From Melampsora larici-populina 98AG31 (lineage: Eukaryota > Basidiomycota > Pucciniomycetes > Pucciniales > Melampsoraceae): a stretch of DNA of 64,000 nt. A model generated the notes under the pieces. It was not told the origin of the DNA, did not search any database, and saw only the letters and a program-made list of their open reading frames with translations. Every line of letters begins with the position of its first letter. The stretch's first letter is position 1. The stretch is taken from contig NW_006768782.1 in NCBI RefSeq assembly GCF_000204055.1, forward strand, positions 1,194,313 through 1,258,312, given 5' to 3'. The position numbers were made by a program, and so were the translations under genes. Of the stretch, positions 12,486 through 24,627 are shown one piece after another.

Positions 12486-14489
12486 TTGTCGATACATGTG
12501 GGTTTCTATTTCGGACTTCCATATCAATACCCTGACCTATTTAACAAGCAGTTCATTGCAGATTTTCAAAGAGAGCTTTTCAACAATGAATTTCGTTACC
12601 ATTGTATGCTGTGTGGAGGCAGAACGATGAAGGATACGACTCGTCACAAGGCATTACTTAACCACAGGATTTTGGTCGCTTCTCAAGAACGTACTCGCGA
12701 TCTAACAAAGATGGAAGAAAGTCTTCCTTATCCTAGTGAAGATGAAGAGGACATGAAATTATTTCAGAGCACGAATGAAGTTTCCAAACTTATTATGCGC
12801 CAGGCTATCTACAGCCAGAACGATCCTTCATCTTCCCGACAGAGGTCGTCAGATCCCGGTGGTGTGCATTTTTTCTTATCTTCAGTCTAGTCGGGCTTAC
12901 TGAAAGTTTTGTTTTCAGCCAATGACGCAGATCTAGATGTACATGGGCACATGAATGGAGCTCTTAATTCGAGCTCTGAGGTTGACATGCAAGGATTGTC
13001 CTCTGGCCAGGAATCCCCAGAAGCTCAAGACACACCTTCACCAGGGTCATCTCACCCTAAAAATACCGAGAAGCGGTCAATAAGCTTACCTATGGCACCA
13101 GAAGATCGAGCCAAGTGGGATCAGGTAGCTGGCCTGTTTGATCTGAATCCTACTTCTCATGCACAGGCTCTAAACATCAGTTCGGTAAGTTGTATCTATA
13201 TTTACCCTACATGCTGGGCCTGCTTAGTAATCACTTGACGATATCATTTAGATCACAGGTGACAACAATCGGTATCACGCACTTGTCTGCCTTATGCACC
13301 AGTTGCGACAAGACTTTGCCAAACAGCAACTGGGAAATTGTTCTTCTGACCACTGGAAGCCAGATCCGGATTTGGGTGTATGTGCTTTTGTTTATGTGAT
13401 CCCGTTCCGCGTACTGACTATCCATCTTTCCAGCCGGAATTGATGAGAATGATGCGCCTCACCCTACGCTGTCACACAATCGAATCATACATTATTATAG
13501 ATTCCCAAACCGAGCCGATGGAGGGTTCATTTTATGAGAAGGCTATGGTACGAAGATCTTAAGTTATGGATTTCATTCAAGATTGCTAAAAATCGAATCA
13601 TAGCAAGCTATTAACAGCAAATCTGACTCATGGAAGTCTGAGTATCTACCTCCAAGATTTGGAACCACTTCAGAAGACAAGAATGATCATGAAATATTCA
13701 TGAGACTTTTCAGAGATAAACTAAGAGAAGTCCTAGAGGAATTCAGATTGATTGTAAGTCTGATGCAACATTTTGTATATTATCCATTGAGCTAAGATTC
13801 TTTACTATCTGGTAGCTTTTGACTCACATATACACACCAACAAGAAAATTAGATGATCCTGTTCAAGCAGTGCCAGATATAATTGCCCTACAAGGACTGG
13901 TAAGCTAGGTTTGATTGACATACTTCGCTTTTATCCTATTCTTGTCGTATTGATCCGGTTTTGAGCCTGTTTTCAGTTGTTTCGGTTTTTCGATAAGAAT
14001 GACCGTCGTACAGACGAAGAGATCAACGCGCAGATAGATCCAAAGGCCACACTTCGATTTGCTTACCTTGTAATCCCTCTTTCTCTCAGTCTTTCTCTTC
14101 ATGTTGTCTAATGTTCTAATACTTTCTGCTATAGAGACTCGAAGTTGTCGAACACCACCTGACCATTCCTATAAACCGCAGGGGCGGTCCCGATTCTTCT
14201 CCATGGTCTTGCGTAGATGTCAAGCTTTCTAGTCTTTGTGAGAAAGATCGAACTTATCAAAGAGCGTAGGTCACCTGTTCATTTTAGTCAAGGTAGATGA
14301 ACAAGTTTCTGATTGTATTACTTCTTCTACGTTCATTATAGGTTTGGCGTTCTTGTCCTCACAAGGGATGAAGGTTTCTTTGATGGACGTATGACGGTAA
14401 AATTGATCAAGAAACGTTATCAATGCAGGGTACCCACAGATCATGAAATCGAGTCAATAACTGGGGACTGGCGTATGTATGCAACTTGA
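12486..14489 (+). CDS. Rust-lineage hypothetical protein with N-terminal C2H2-like motif
   Basis: Multi-exon gene of no known function; the start is unresolved because the first clear exon stays open upstream of 12486 without an in-frame ATG. That exon has YHCMLCGGRTM followed by RHKALLNH, a CxxC...H...H pattern that could bind zinc. Further exons read in order: a Ser/Pro-rich part ending MAPEDRAKWDQVAGLFDL (12909-13184), a helical block around 13250-13550, and later short exons with INAQIDPKATLRFAYL and RAFGVLVLTRDEGFFDG, ending with TGA at 14487. From memory this order resembles a family with many copies in Puccinia and Melampsora genomes; no search was possible. It may be domesticated from, or carried by, a transposon. 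Confidence 0.55.
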
Positions 14490-15118
14490 TCGACTTACAA
14501 ATCCTTCATGGTACTTGCTTGTTTCTATGCTTTTGTTTTCACTTTCTCAGTATAATTTGTGATAGTTTTAATATCCGTATGTGCAACATTTTAGTTTAAA
14601 GGATGTTTCTTTTGCAACCTCAGCTGCTGAATGCGTCTGAATTTTGAAACAAGACGCAAGCTTGGTCTCACTAGTTGAAATTAGATGTGACGTTTGTCTT
14701 CAGGACAGGCCACTGCACATCCTCTCGAGATACTTTCTTGGCTACAGTTCGTGTAGGATCCGTCTAGAGCTCGCCATACTAGATGTCAGAAGGACCTCTT
14801 TCTGATATTGCCCTCACACTTACCGATATCCATTGGATATGCATGCATGTGCGGACTCCTTGTTAACACTCCGTCCAACAGTCATGTGATGATGTGGAGC
14901 TCATCACCTTGGATGCGCCAGGTTGGAGGACGGTGTGGAAGTCCATGGATCCGGCCTCGGGTATGATTAATTAGCCGGGGTTAAGTGTGACTTAAGCCTA
15001 AGTTCCAGTCTTGCACCGCAAACTTGAAAGTCGATCAAACGTCATTGCAATCCTGTTGACCACCAGCAAGACCACCCAGCAGCAACAACAACAACGACGA
15101 CGACGACAAGATTGAAAG
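14490..15118. other. Intergenic upstream of PEX11
   Basis: No coding or RNA gene recognised. The 60 bases before the PEX11 start contain CAGCAACAAC-type and ACGACGACG-type short repeats in the likely leader. Confidence 0.5.
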
Positions 15119-16315
15119 ATGGCCAGCTTAGCAAATCAAGTTATCCTTCATCCTTTTATCACTTCATCACTCAAAGTAGGATCAACATCTGGTAAAATTT
15201 TAAATTCAAATTCAAATCCAAACTACATTCCATCTCGATTTTAATACATTCTTCATACATTCTAGTTGGTAGAGATAAGTTATATAGGACTATACAATAC
15301 TTCTCAAGGTTTTTGGTTTGGTTGTAAGTTAAACAAGTTGATTTCAATTATCAAAAACCATTTGACCGGCTGATTTGCTCTGTTTCAGTTTACAATCCAA
15401 TGGATACGATAAACTTACCATCACTAGGTTCAATAACCTCAAGTCGGCACTTGGAGTATCACGTAAACGTAATTACCATGAATCTTTCTATTCTTCTCTC
15501 TACGCATCAACTGATCAAACTTGTAAAACAGTCTTCCGACTCGGAAAACCTTTAGAGCATCTACAAGCTGCTTTGAAAGCTACCAAGACGAGTTCAGATC
15601 CTGTTGTTTCAACTCTAGCGATCGGTAGACAACTGTCTTATTCGATGTATCTCTTCAATGATATGCTCATCTGGGTCAGACTCGCCTGTTTCCCTCTCTA
15701 TCTCTAAATCTCCGTCATATTTATACTTTTTTTTGTTTGACATAGGCCGACAAGATTAAATTCATCTTTTTGGATAAAACCACATTGGCGACTGTCAATC
15801 AAAGAGCTGCTAGGTTTTGGATGGCAGGGATCGCAATGAATTTGGTTTCTTCAATTTTACAATTGTATCAAATTAGGAAAAAAGTTTTGAGTTTGAAACG
15901 TGATAAGTATCATAATCGAAATGAAGAAGAAAAAGAAGATCATAAGAAATATCAAATCAAATCTTATCTCAAGTTGAATCTTTTTTCCCTTTTCCTTTTG
16001 ATTTCCTGCTCACCTCTTTCCAAACATGTTAAACTAATTGACTCTATTTCATTGAATTGACAGACAATCTACTGGTCTTCGATTGCAATTAATTCAAGAC
16101 AGTTGTGATATTTTATCTCCTACCTCTACTTTGGGATATCATTCTCTCAATGATGGTGTCATTGGAGCCGCAGGGTCAGTTTCATTTCATCTCATCTTAT
16201 TTAACCTCGTTAGCATAATCTCATCCTATGTGTTTTCTTCAACAGTGTTGTATCCTCTATTCTTGGTCTTCGATCTCAAATCAACAAAGTCTTAACTAAC
16301 AGCTCCGCAAAGTGA
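15119..16315 (+). CDS. PEX11: Peroxisomal membrane protein PEX11 (peroxisome proliferation/division)
   Basis: Six exons (15119-15191, 15266-15323, 15389-15674, 15746-15972, 16064-16174, 16246-16315) join without frame breaks into 274 residues, the usual PEX11 length. Family blocks seen: KLYRTIQYFSRFLVW near the N-terminus (the amphipathic membrane-remodelling region), FRLGKPLEHLQAALK, RQLSYSMYLFNDMLIW, RAARFWMAGIAMNL, and a C-terminal RLQLIQDSCDILSP plus GVIGAAGVVSSILGL that matches the last membrane segment. PEX11 tubulates the peroxisome membrane and recruits the division machinery; in a fungus using lipid reserves it supports beta-oxidation. The start is the only ATG upstream of the conserved N-terminus in a continuous exon. 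Confidence 0.93.
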
Positions 16316-18195
16316 AAAACTGGATCAGATCTACCTAGCAAAGACATCAAAATCCATCAATAAGATGGTATGTTTATCTATCTCCTTTGCTTGAGAGCCA
16401 GAGAATCACGTCTGAAAGCTTTATCTTGATGTCAAAGGCAAGACATCTGTAGTCATAGCGTTTTTTTGTTTGTAAACTCGTTTTCTTTGTCTTCCTGTAT
16501 GAGCGGTGGCCATGAAGGAAAGGCGAGGGCAATATATGAAGCATCTTGATCATGTTTTTTTATCTTCAAACCTAGGATCAAGTTGAGTGTGAGGTAAGGG
16601 AAGAGAATCTGGGCTTCTATATGCATATGAATTGAGGCTGGGTACTGGTGCCACACAAATGCTGGTGTTTTAGCTATGTGAAACATTCATGTTTTGGATT
16701 GGTGCTGAGCTGTGTGTATAGAGTCCCAAGCTTAAGCAAGCCCCTTTTGATCACTTCACATTTACCATGTCCTCAGAAAGGGTGAGGATGAACCATATTT
16801 GGAAGCCACAAAGTGGGTCTTGGAGCAATAGTACTAAAAGCTTGACTGTTCTCAGACAAAGAGTTTGAGGTTTCCAAACATGGTTCAACCATGTAACCAC
16901 CTCAATGGCACTTCTGGAAGGACTTTTACACCTACTATCACCATCTTCAGACCTCCAGAAAATCCAAGTTCCACATCACCTCATTTTCACCCCAAGGGCC
17001 AAATTCCTGAACAATATGTGTAAGATGCTTTTGGACCTGTCTTCAGGTGGCCTGAGATATGACAGTTAACCTGCAGTCAATGACACCTACTTAACAGCCA
17101 GGCAGTTTTCCCATTTTAGAAAAAATGTCTGTTTGTCTACCACCACTGCCAGCATATTTGCCTCAGATTGAGAATATCAAGGTGTCTTCAGATCTCAAAT
17201 CTTGGACAAAATCTTTCCAAGGTTTTGATCCAAGGTATTTTTTGGTGCATAACAACATGTCAGAGAGTTAAGCAAGTCTGAGGATGCCTTGGATTGTGTA
17301 ACCCAAGGCAGTGCACCTCAGTCCCCACAGATCCATAGTCCAAAACTTCCTGTTGGCAGTATTTGCAAAGATGCAAATTTTGTCATCCTATAAATATCAA
17401 CATGGAAAATCTCCAAGGAATTTGTTGTGAATTCAAGTTCTATTGTCTGGGATGAACCACCATAACACAGGTGGTTCTATCTGCTCAGAAGAAGCAATCA
17501 TTTGAGAGATGTTCCCTTATATCTTTAACACTCCATCAACAAAAGGTAACCCAGAAACAATACCTGATGACAATGCCACCAGCAAAGAAATTGATCAGTC
17601 AGCTAATGTCAAATTGAATTGAATTTCAAGTAGGTATGAATTGAAAAATGAATGACTTGGTGAATTTTTATCAACATGCTAAAGTTTCATTCGACGATAC
17701 TCAAGTAATTTTTTTCTTCAAAAGACCAGTTTATATGCATCATCTTGAATCATAATATTTTTGAGATCTTTAAGATGTTGGTCTTTTCTTGTGTTGTGGC
17801 AATGGTGATGATTGAGGTACATATCAAGATCCAAAGCCGATGTGATAATTGAACTTCAGTTTGATTGAGCTCAATGGTGTATATAAGGATTCTGATGATC
17901 CGATGACCTTGATACGTTTGTGGCACCTTCCTGCCACTTGCTGGTCAGTCGTGTCATTTGGTATCATCACAACTTCGAGGATGTTGGTATTCCAGCTCAT
18001 TCTGCATGCAGAGACTTTTGTGAATGTTTGATGGAAACAGGTCAAATGTTTTGTGATCGACGGTTTGCTCGAAACTAATGAACACTTTCATTTTCATATA
18101 CTTAATGAAGATGTTCCAACCTCAAAAAGCTAAGTTTGATTAGTTCTCAGTTCTGATTTCCCTCCATTCCATTTATTTCGATTAACTTTTTCAAA
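16316..18195. other. Long intergenic region, no gene recognised
   Basis: About 1.9 kb with no domain-bearing frame on either strand. Several T/C-rich tracts occur. It may hold decayed repeat DNA, but no terminal repeats or duplicated blocks were found within the window. Confidence 0.45.
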
Positions 18196-18596
18196 ATGTT
18201 CTCCAACATCACAAGATCCATCAAACTCAAAATCCCTCATCACTTCAAGTCCAACCGCATCGCAAAAAACCATAGCAAACCAACCCCAACCCAACTCATC
18301 AATAACCAATCCCCCAATCAACCCAATCTAGTAGTTCGTATCCTTCCTCAAAGCACTCAAACCAAAATTCAATAAACCGATTTCTAATCTGATTTTTTCC
18401 CCCAAAGAAATTTCATAAACCATCAAACCCAGACCCACAAGTTCAATCGAAAAAGAAAACCATCCAAGAAAAAGATGAAGAAATCCAAGCTATTTTAAAT
18501 GATCAATCAGGTGGGATTAATGCAGTTGAGATCGATTTACAAGACGGTCAACTAAGTGGTCTAAAACAAAACGTTAAACGTAATATGTTTCGTTAG
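18196..18596 (+). CDS. Small conserved-looking protein, possible mitochondrial presequence
   Basis: Two exons (18196-18330 and 18408-18596, 77-nt phase-0 intron) encode 107 residues. The first 30 are rich in Lys, Arg, Ser and Asn with almost no acidic residues (MFSNITRSIKLKIPHHFKSN), as in a mitochondrial targeting peptide. Exon 2 has a charged helical stretch followed by GGINAVEIDLQDGQLSGLK and NVKRNMFR at the C-terminus. That compact ending looks like a conserved motif of small fungal proteins, but I cannot name the family. Upstream in-frame alternatives are absent. Confidence 0.55.
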
Positions 18597-19049
18597 TGGT
18601 TTTTTTCTTTGATACATCCATCAACTTGGTTTCTTTTGATCGTTGCAAACCATCTACTTACTTATCCTTCGTTCGTTCTTCTTCTTTCGATTCGGTTTCG
18701 AAATCCAGGTGTGATTTAGATTTCTTTCGGGTTATAATAATCATTTTCTTTCTCGTTCTGTTTTGGGGTTGATCAGAGTTCTAAACCGATTTATTGAAGT
18801 TGTATACATAGATCAAAGTTTCCAAACTCTTTGCAAATCAGCTGTAAGTATCTTCATAAGTGAAAAACTAATTCAGGAAACATACTACTTGAATTATCCT
18901 CAGTAAAACCCAACATGATAAGAAAAAATCCTTTCTTTTAATTCAAATAAATATACACTTGATAGATCATAACCACAAACGAACCCCAGAAAAGCCCCAT
19001 AAAAAATCTAAACAAACTCAATAAAATACAAAGGAAAGAAAGTCAAAAA
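18597..19049. other. Convergent intergenic spacer
   Basis: T-rich then A-rich DNA between the 3' ends of two convergent genes. No feature recognised beyond likely 3'-UTR sequence. Confidence 0.5.
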
Positions 19050-20457
19050 TCAATCTAATTTAAATACGATTGGATTTAAACTTTCAATTGAGAATTGATT
19101 TTGAAGTTGATTTAAAAGATTAAGTTTATCTTCTTGAGCATGAATCGATCTTAATTCAAGAATAGTGACTAAATTAAAAACCAATGAATTCAATAACGTA
19201 TTCTCATTCAACGAATCGATTAAAGTTTTCATGATCTCTAATGCCTTAAGAGACGTTTTCGAACGGGTCAGTTTGATTTGTTTTGATTTTAAGTCAAGGA
19301 AAACCCACGAACCTCTGAAATTTTACCTTGATATAACAAACTCAAAGCCAATGAATTTTGAAAAAGGATTCTAGAATTCGAATCAAGTTGAAGAAGAGTA
19401 TCATTCTGTAAAGCTTCCTGACACTTCACTTCACATCTATTCCAATCCCCTTTAGCCACACAAAGAAACGTATCCAAAAGCGAATGATGATCCATGGAAC
19501 TCAAATAAGTTTCCAAAGATCTTACATCACCATTCTCGATCCAAACTTGAGACTTTGAAACCTGATCAGATTCAAGAACCAAATCATGGATCAAATCGTA
19601 ATCAATCCTTGTAAGTTTTTGATGATTCGAAAAAGTTTCATTCCCACTTAAAAACGAAACTAACAACTCATTCAACCACTCCAACTTACTCTTCCATTCT
19701 TCTACTCCTACATCCATACCTTTCAAACACATCAACTTACAATACCTAACCAATTCTAGAACCAAATTAATTGATTTGTTCAAAGAGGTTTCATTTTGGT
19801 TTAATAAGAATGGAAGTCTTGCTTGAATGATGAGAATCGAAAATGGAATGAGTTGGTATAAGTTGGTAAAGTTTAAGTGATACGATTTGTGCATGAGTTT
19901 AAAGAATTGAGTAAGTTCTTTGGAAAGGATTCTCGGTTGGTTTTGTCTTATTAAACATTCGAATCTGATGGACCATAACTATAGATCCAAAAGAATTCAA
20001 ACCCGATTGTAAAATCAGTTTCATTTTCAAATCAAAGGATGGGTTTGGTGTAGAATGATTTCTTTACTTGTAAAAGGTTTTGGGTTTCGTTCAGATCGGT
20101 TTGGATGATTTGATCAGCCGTGACATCAGCTAAAGTTTTCCAAGACTTTTGTTCCTGAAACCCCGATACAAAATCATCAATAAAAGTTCTAAGATGTTGA
20201 AGATGAAAGGTTATGAATATTGAAACTTACGATTAAGTCTTGGATCGTATGGGGTTGGGTTGGTTTGATGGGTTTGGTTGATAAATGTCGTGAGATGAGA
20301 ATCGAGATTGGGATCTAGATTTGAATGATTGGGATTAGTATTAGTATGAAGGGTTTCTTTTGGATTTGATAGAGTGATGGATTACTTCTGGTAGTGGAGT
20401 GATGAGTGATGGTTGGTTTAGTGGTGGTGGTGGTGGTGAATGTGATGGTTGGTTCAT
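19050..20457 (-). CDS. TRAPPC12-like TRAPP complex subunit (TPR protein)
   Basis: Five exons, all separated by phase-0 introns: 20457-20386, 20314-20231, 20154-20068, 19978-19313 and 19244-19050; 367 residues. Diagnostic blocks in order are a Pro-rich N-terminus, QKSWKTLADVTADQ, LWSIRFECLIRQNQPRIL, LYQLIPFSILIIQARLPFLL, then a TPR-like C-terminus with FQNSLALSLLYQGKISE continuing into ALEIMKTLID and VFNLVTILELRSI. This order matches the C-terminal half of TRAPPC12, which works in ER-to-Golgi and autophagic membrane traffic as part of TRAPPIII. The protein is shorter than the human subunit, as fungal forms tend to be. It is transcribed divergently from ORC4 across a 193 bp spacer. Confidence 0.75.
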
Positions 20458-20650
20458 GTTTGTTGTGGTGATTTGTGTCTTTTGGTGTTGAACATTCTTG
20501 GAGGTTTTAGTTTCAGAGGAATGTCACCTAGAGAGTCACAGATAGATGAGATGTTTTGATAAATGTTACAGTTGATGACATTTGGATTGAATGATTTACC
20601 ATTGAATCGGATTTGGTGAATGGTAATCAAAGGTAAACAAGAACAACAAG
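20458..20650. promoter_or_regulatory. Divergent promoter region between TRAPPC12-like and ORC4
   Basis: The 193 bp between the two opposite start codons must contain both 5' leaders and core promoters. No clear TATA box stands out. The arrangement suggests, but does not prove, shared regulation. Confidence 0.55.
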
Positions 20651-23600
20651 ATGAGAAAAACCAAATCATCACCAAAACCAATAACACCAATCCCAATACC
20701 AATCCCAATACCAACATCAGGATTAAGAACAAGAACAAGAACAAGAACTCAAACAAGAACAAGAACTAATCAAACTATCATTTCATCAGAAAGAAGTACT
20801 AAAAGGTCAACTGGATTTAAATCAGATTTCGATAAATCAGCATCAAACTTAACACCCACCAGATCTCAACTCACTCGATCATCAACTCGTAAAAGACCAA
20901 TTCCAATCACACCTTTTAAAGATTTAGTAGATTCAACTAGTCTTCAATCTTCTTCAAAACGAATCAAATTATCATCTCCATCATCATTATCAAATCATCA
21001 GATCATTAAGAAATCAGAAGATACAAAAGAAAATCAACAAAGACTTGAAGAACCTACTTCTGATGATGAATTAGCATTGAAGAGACCTATCACTAGATCT
21101 AATTCGAAAATATTAACTAAATCTAATACAAACCATCAAAAGAATGTCATTCATTCATCTAAATCTCATTCAAATCTTATCAACCCTTCTTCTTCTCATC
21201 AAATCAAAGGAAAACAAATCTCAAACGATCAATCAGGACCATCTTCAAATCCTGCTTCATTACCTAATTTCATATCTCAAAACCTAACTCGACTGTTTCA
21301 AAAACATCAACTAGAGTTATCTAAACTACAAAATATCATCACAACTGATCCTCAATCTTTACTTTCGATCATCCAATCTGGATTAGATCGTAGATCTGAA
21401 CTCAATGGCAGTGAAAATCATACTCGTCTTAATCAAGAAGGTGAACTCTTAGATGAACTCAACCATTTATCACAATCTATTAATCTTAACAAACCCAATC
21501 ATAGAACAAGAAGATCAGTCAATCATAAAGAATCAAACTCTTTGAAACAATTAGATGAAAGTCATCAAAGTTTTCTAGACGAGTTGAAAGCTTTGATCCA
21601 ACTAGAATTTGTTGAATCGGATTCAGATCATAAATCAAATCAAAAACCTTCAAACTCTAAATCTAGAAAACAGCCAGATGGTTTGGATGAAAGCTACGTA
21701 TTGAGTGATTGCCTTTTATCTGAAGTGGATGCAAGATGTTTATCAGTAGCAGATGAAAGTATGAGTGGTGGGTTTGAACCAGATCCAGATGATGAGGAGG
21801 AAGATGAGGAAGAGGAAGATGATGCTGTAATAGCAGAATTAGCCCTCAATACCCCAGTACCACCGGCATCCGCTTTCTCGAATCGAAATGTACCAATCGA
21901 TTTATCTCAAGACTCTCCCAACTCTTCTCCAACTCGTCAATCATCTAGAATCAAGAAAAACTCAGTCTTACAATCTAATAAAGATTTAACTTTGATTCGA
22001 TCTCCAACTCGTTCAGTGTCTGTTCTCAAAGATTTAGAAAGTCAATCTAAACCTACTCCAAGTTCAAGCCTTTTACAGTCTCGTCCGATTTCTTCGTTTA
22101 AACCTATTTCAATTCCTTTTGTGGCAGTTCCATCTATACGAAAGACAAGCCCACATTTAACTTCACCACTTCCTTCAACACCTACAAGATCTAGAACAAG
22201 GGCAGTCGTAGGAAGGACAAATCCAACACCATCAACTGAGCTTTCGAAAACTGCAACAGGTACTACACCAAATGAACTCACCAACATAACTAAAACTCCA
22301 ACGAAAAATTCTAAAACTAAAAGGAAAGTTTATAGTAAAGAGATTGTCTTACCATTACTTCATTCTCTATTACCACATCTATCAGGAACATCACCATTAC
22401 CGATCGAATTTCCTAATCCAGATGATGGTGAGGAGGTCATTGATAAGAAATTAATGTTAAATGAGATTGAATGTTTAGTTGGATTAGAAGAAACCGAATT
22501 AGAGTTAAGGATGGTCTTGAACCGAACGATTGTTGAACATGAAGGAAACGTCTTGTTGTTATGTGGAGGAAGAGGGAGTGGAAAAACAGCTGTGAGTGAT
22601 TACTTTTTTTGCTATTGATGATGAAGAGAACACCGATTGAAGGTGAACTTGATTGGGCTTGATATGATGTTTTGTATCAATCAATAAACTTTGTGAGATA
22701 GATTGTGAATAGGACATTAGGTTTGTTTGAAGATCCTAAGATGTTTGGACTTAATAGTTTTATTACGATCAGGTTGAATGGATTGATTCAAACGAATGAT
22801 AAGTTAGCATTAAGAGAAATGTCAAGACAATTGATCATAGCACTTAATACAGAAAAGATTGAAAACTTAGGATTATCATCAGAAGAAGTAGTAGGAAATC
22901 GAGAAGAAGAAGAATTGATGATCGTTGAAGATGGAACAAGTTTTAATACGTATGCAAAAACTTTAAAGAATTTAATTTATTTACTTGAACCACCATCAGA
23001 GGAAAGATCAGAGGGTGCTGAGGTTTCGAAAACCTTGGTGATCGTTTTGGAAGAGTTTGATCGGTTTACTTTACTTGATCGTCAAGCTTTTTTGTATACT
23101 TTATTGGATATTGTTCAGGGTAATAAAAGAAGAGGTGGGATTTGTGTGATTGGAACGACTGCTGTGGTGGTAAGTTTTGATTTGAATGGATTTATTATTT
23201 GTTCGAAATCAAAAGAAAAAGAAAGATTTAATTGATTTTTTTGGGGGGTTTCTTTTTTTTTCTTTTTTGATAGGATTGTTTAGATAGATTAGAAAAAAGA
23301 GTCAAGTCTAGATGTCAATCTAGAATCCAATATTTATTTTCCCCAAAAACGTTAATCGAAAGAAAAGAATTAATTAAATCCTTATTAAGTTTAAAGCACA
23401 ATCAAGTTGAAAAGATCAAAACAGATGATGAAGAAAATCAAAAGATGATAAAGAGTTTTGTACAACAATGGAATGAAGAACTTGAGGGGTGTTTAGAGTT
23501 CAATGATTTGAAGGTTTGGTTGGAGAATTTGTTTGGATTGGTTTCGGATGGGGTTCCTAAGGTTTTACAAGAATTAGTTGAGTTTCGTTCATTGGAGTTT

Positions 23601-24402
23601 CTTAACTTGGTAAAATATTGATTTGATTTTGATTTTGATTTTCAATAGAATCAATTAATCAGTACGATTTCATATAACCTAACCAATGACGAAACCATTG
23701 AATTTCCAATCCTAAGCCACTCATCTCCATTCAAACCATCTACAATCCCAACGAAAAAAACTAATAATTCAATCAAAAAACCTAAACCGATAGTATGGTG
23801 GATGGAATGGAATTTGTTAAGTAGTATTGAGTTAACGATTTTGATTGCTTCTAAACATTTGAGTTCGGTTTATGAGAGTAGAATGTTTAATTTAGAGATG
23901 TGTTGGGATTCTTATCGAAAACATTTAAAGAGAATGGTTTTGAATGAAGATGAGATTGGTACAGGAGGAATTGGAGGAATTGGAGGAAGTGGGTTTGGAG
24001 ATGATCGGAAGAAACTTGTGGGCGTTGGGGTTGGTAGGTCCCAGGTTTATGGTCGGGATGCATTTGAGATGGTATGTCTACTTTCATCAATTCTTGAAGA
24101 TTTGGTCATGATTGGTTGATTTTCTGATTTCTGATTTTCTGATTTTGTTGATTGATTAATTGATTGATAATCAAAAGGGATGGGAAAGATTAATGAAATT
24201 AGAAATCTTATTACCCATCAAACCATTGAACGAATCGAAATTGTCGAATTCTAATCATGAAAATCATCAAAACGGATTGATTGGAAGCCGATTTGATTAT
24301 GTTAGATTGGTTTGTTTTTTGAGTGAGATTGATGAATTGATTGAGAATAGAAGGGATTTGGCTTTACATTTGAAGAGGTGGTGTAAGAATTGGTTTGATT
24401 GA
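20651..24402 (+). CDS. ORC4: Origin recognition complex subunit 4 with very long N-terminal extension
   Basis: Five exons (20651-22591, 22702-23169, 23274-23609, 23649-24071, 24178-24402) join in frame, phase 0, to 1130 residues. The AAA+ core starts near residue 600: Walker A GGRGSGKTA interrupted after Ala by intron 1, Walker B LVIVLEEFDRF near residue 760, and the ORC4 signature DCLDRLEKRVKSRCQSR at the start of exon 3, followed by the winged-helix region. ORC4 is an ATP-binding subunit of the complex that marks replication origins. The first 600 residues are low complexity: alternating Arg-Thr repeats, Ser/Lys/Arg-rich stretches and an acidic block DPDDEEEDEEEEDD. Human ORC4 has about 436 residues; fission yeast ORC4 also has a long N-terminal DNA-binding arm with AT-hooks. 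No canonical AT-hook is seen here. Confidence 0.92.
20725..20766. repeat. In-frame AAGAAC-type microsatellite within ORC4
   Basis: AAGAAC units with two interruptions encode the Arg-Thr run near residues 26-39 of ORC4. Just upstream a CCAATCC/CAATAC run encodes Ile-Pro repeats. Both can change length without breaking the frame. Confidence 0.75.
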
Positions 24403-24405
24403 AGT

Positions 24406-24450
24406 GGGGTTTGGGGTTGGGGGTTTGGGGGGTTTGGGGGTTTGGGGGTT
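24406..24450 (+). repeat. G-rich GGGGTTT-type tract after ORC4
   Basis: Six runs of four to six G separated by TTT or TT lie immediately after the ORC4 stop codon, on the transcribed-sense strand. The pattern satisfies the simple rule for a G-quadruplex and resembles telomeric repeats, but the units are irregular. Confidence 0.8.
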
Positions 24451-24606
24451 TAAATATTATTTATGGAATTAGTTTAGATATTCTTAGAGTTTAATGAAGA
24501 AAGAAATGTTTTTATACTGAAATAGATGGATTAAAGTTTAAACTTATCATGGAAATTAATTTGTAACAAGAAAAAAATAATTGAAAAAAAAAGCATTTCA
24601 TCAGAT

Positions 24607-24627
24607 TATGTATGTATGTATGTATGT
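24607..24627. repeat. (ATGT)n microsatellite
   Basis: About five TATG units in the AT-rich region downstream of ORC4. Confidence 0.9.

Noticed and set aside
21210..22287. Minus-strand open frames opposite ORC4
   Set aside because: They follow from the Ser/Lys-rich composition of the sense strand and have no domains or splice context.
24406..24450. Internal telomere or chromosome end
   Set aside because: Units are irregular, the tract is only 45 bp and genes continue on both sides.
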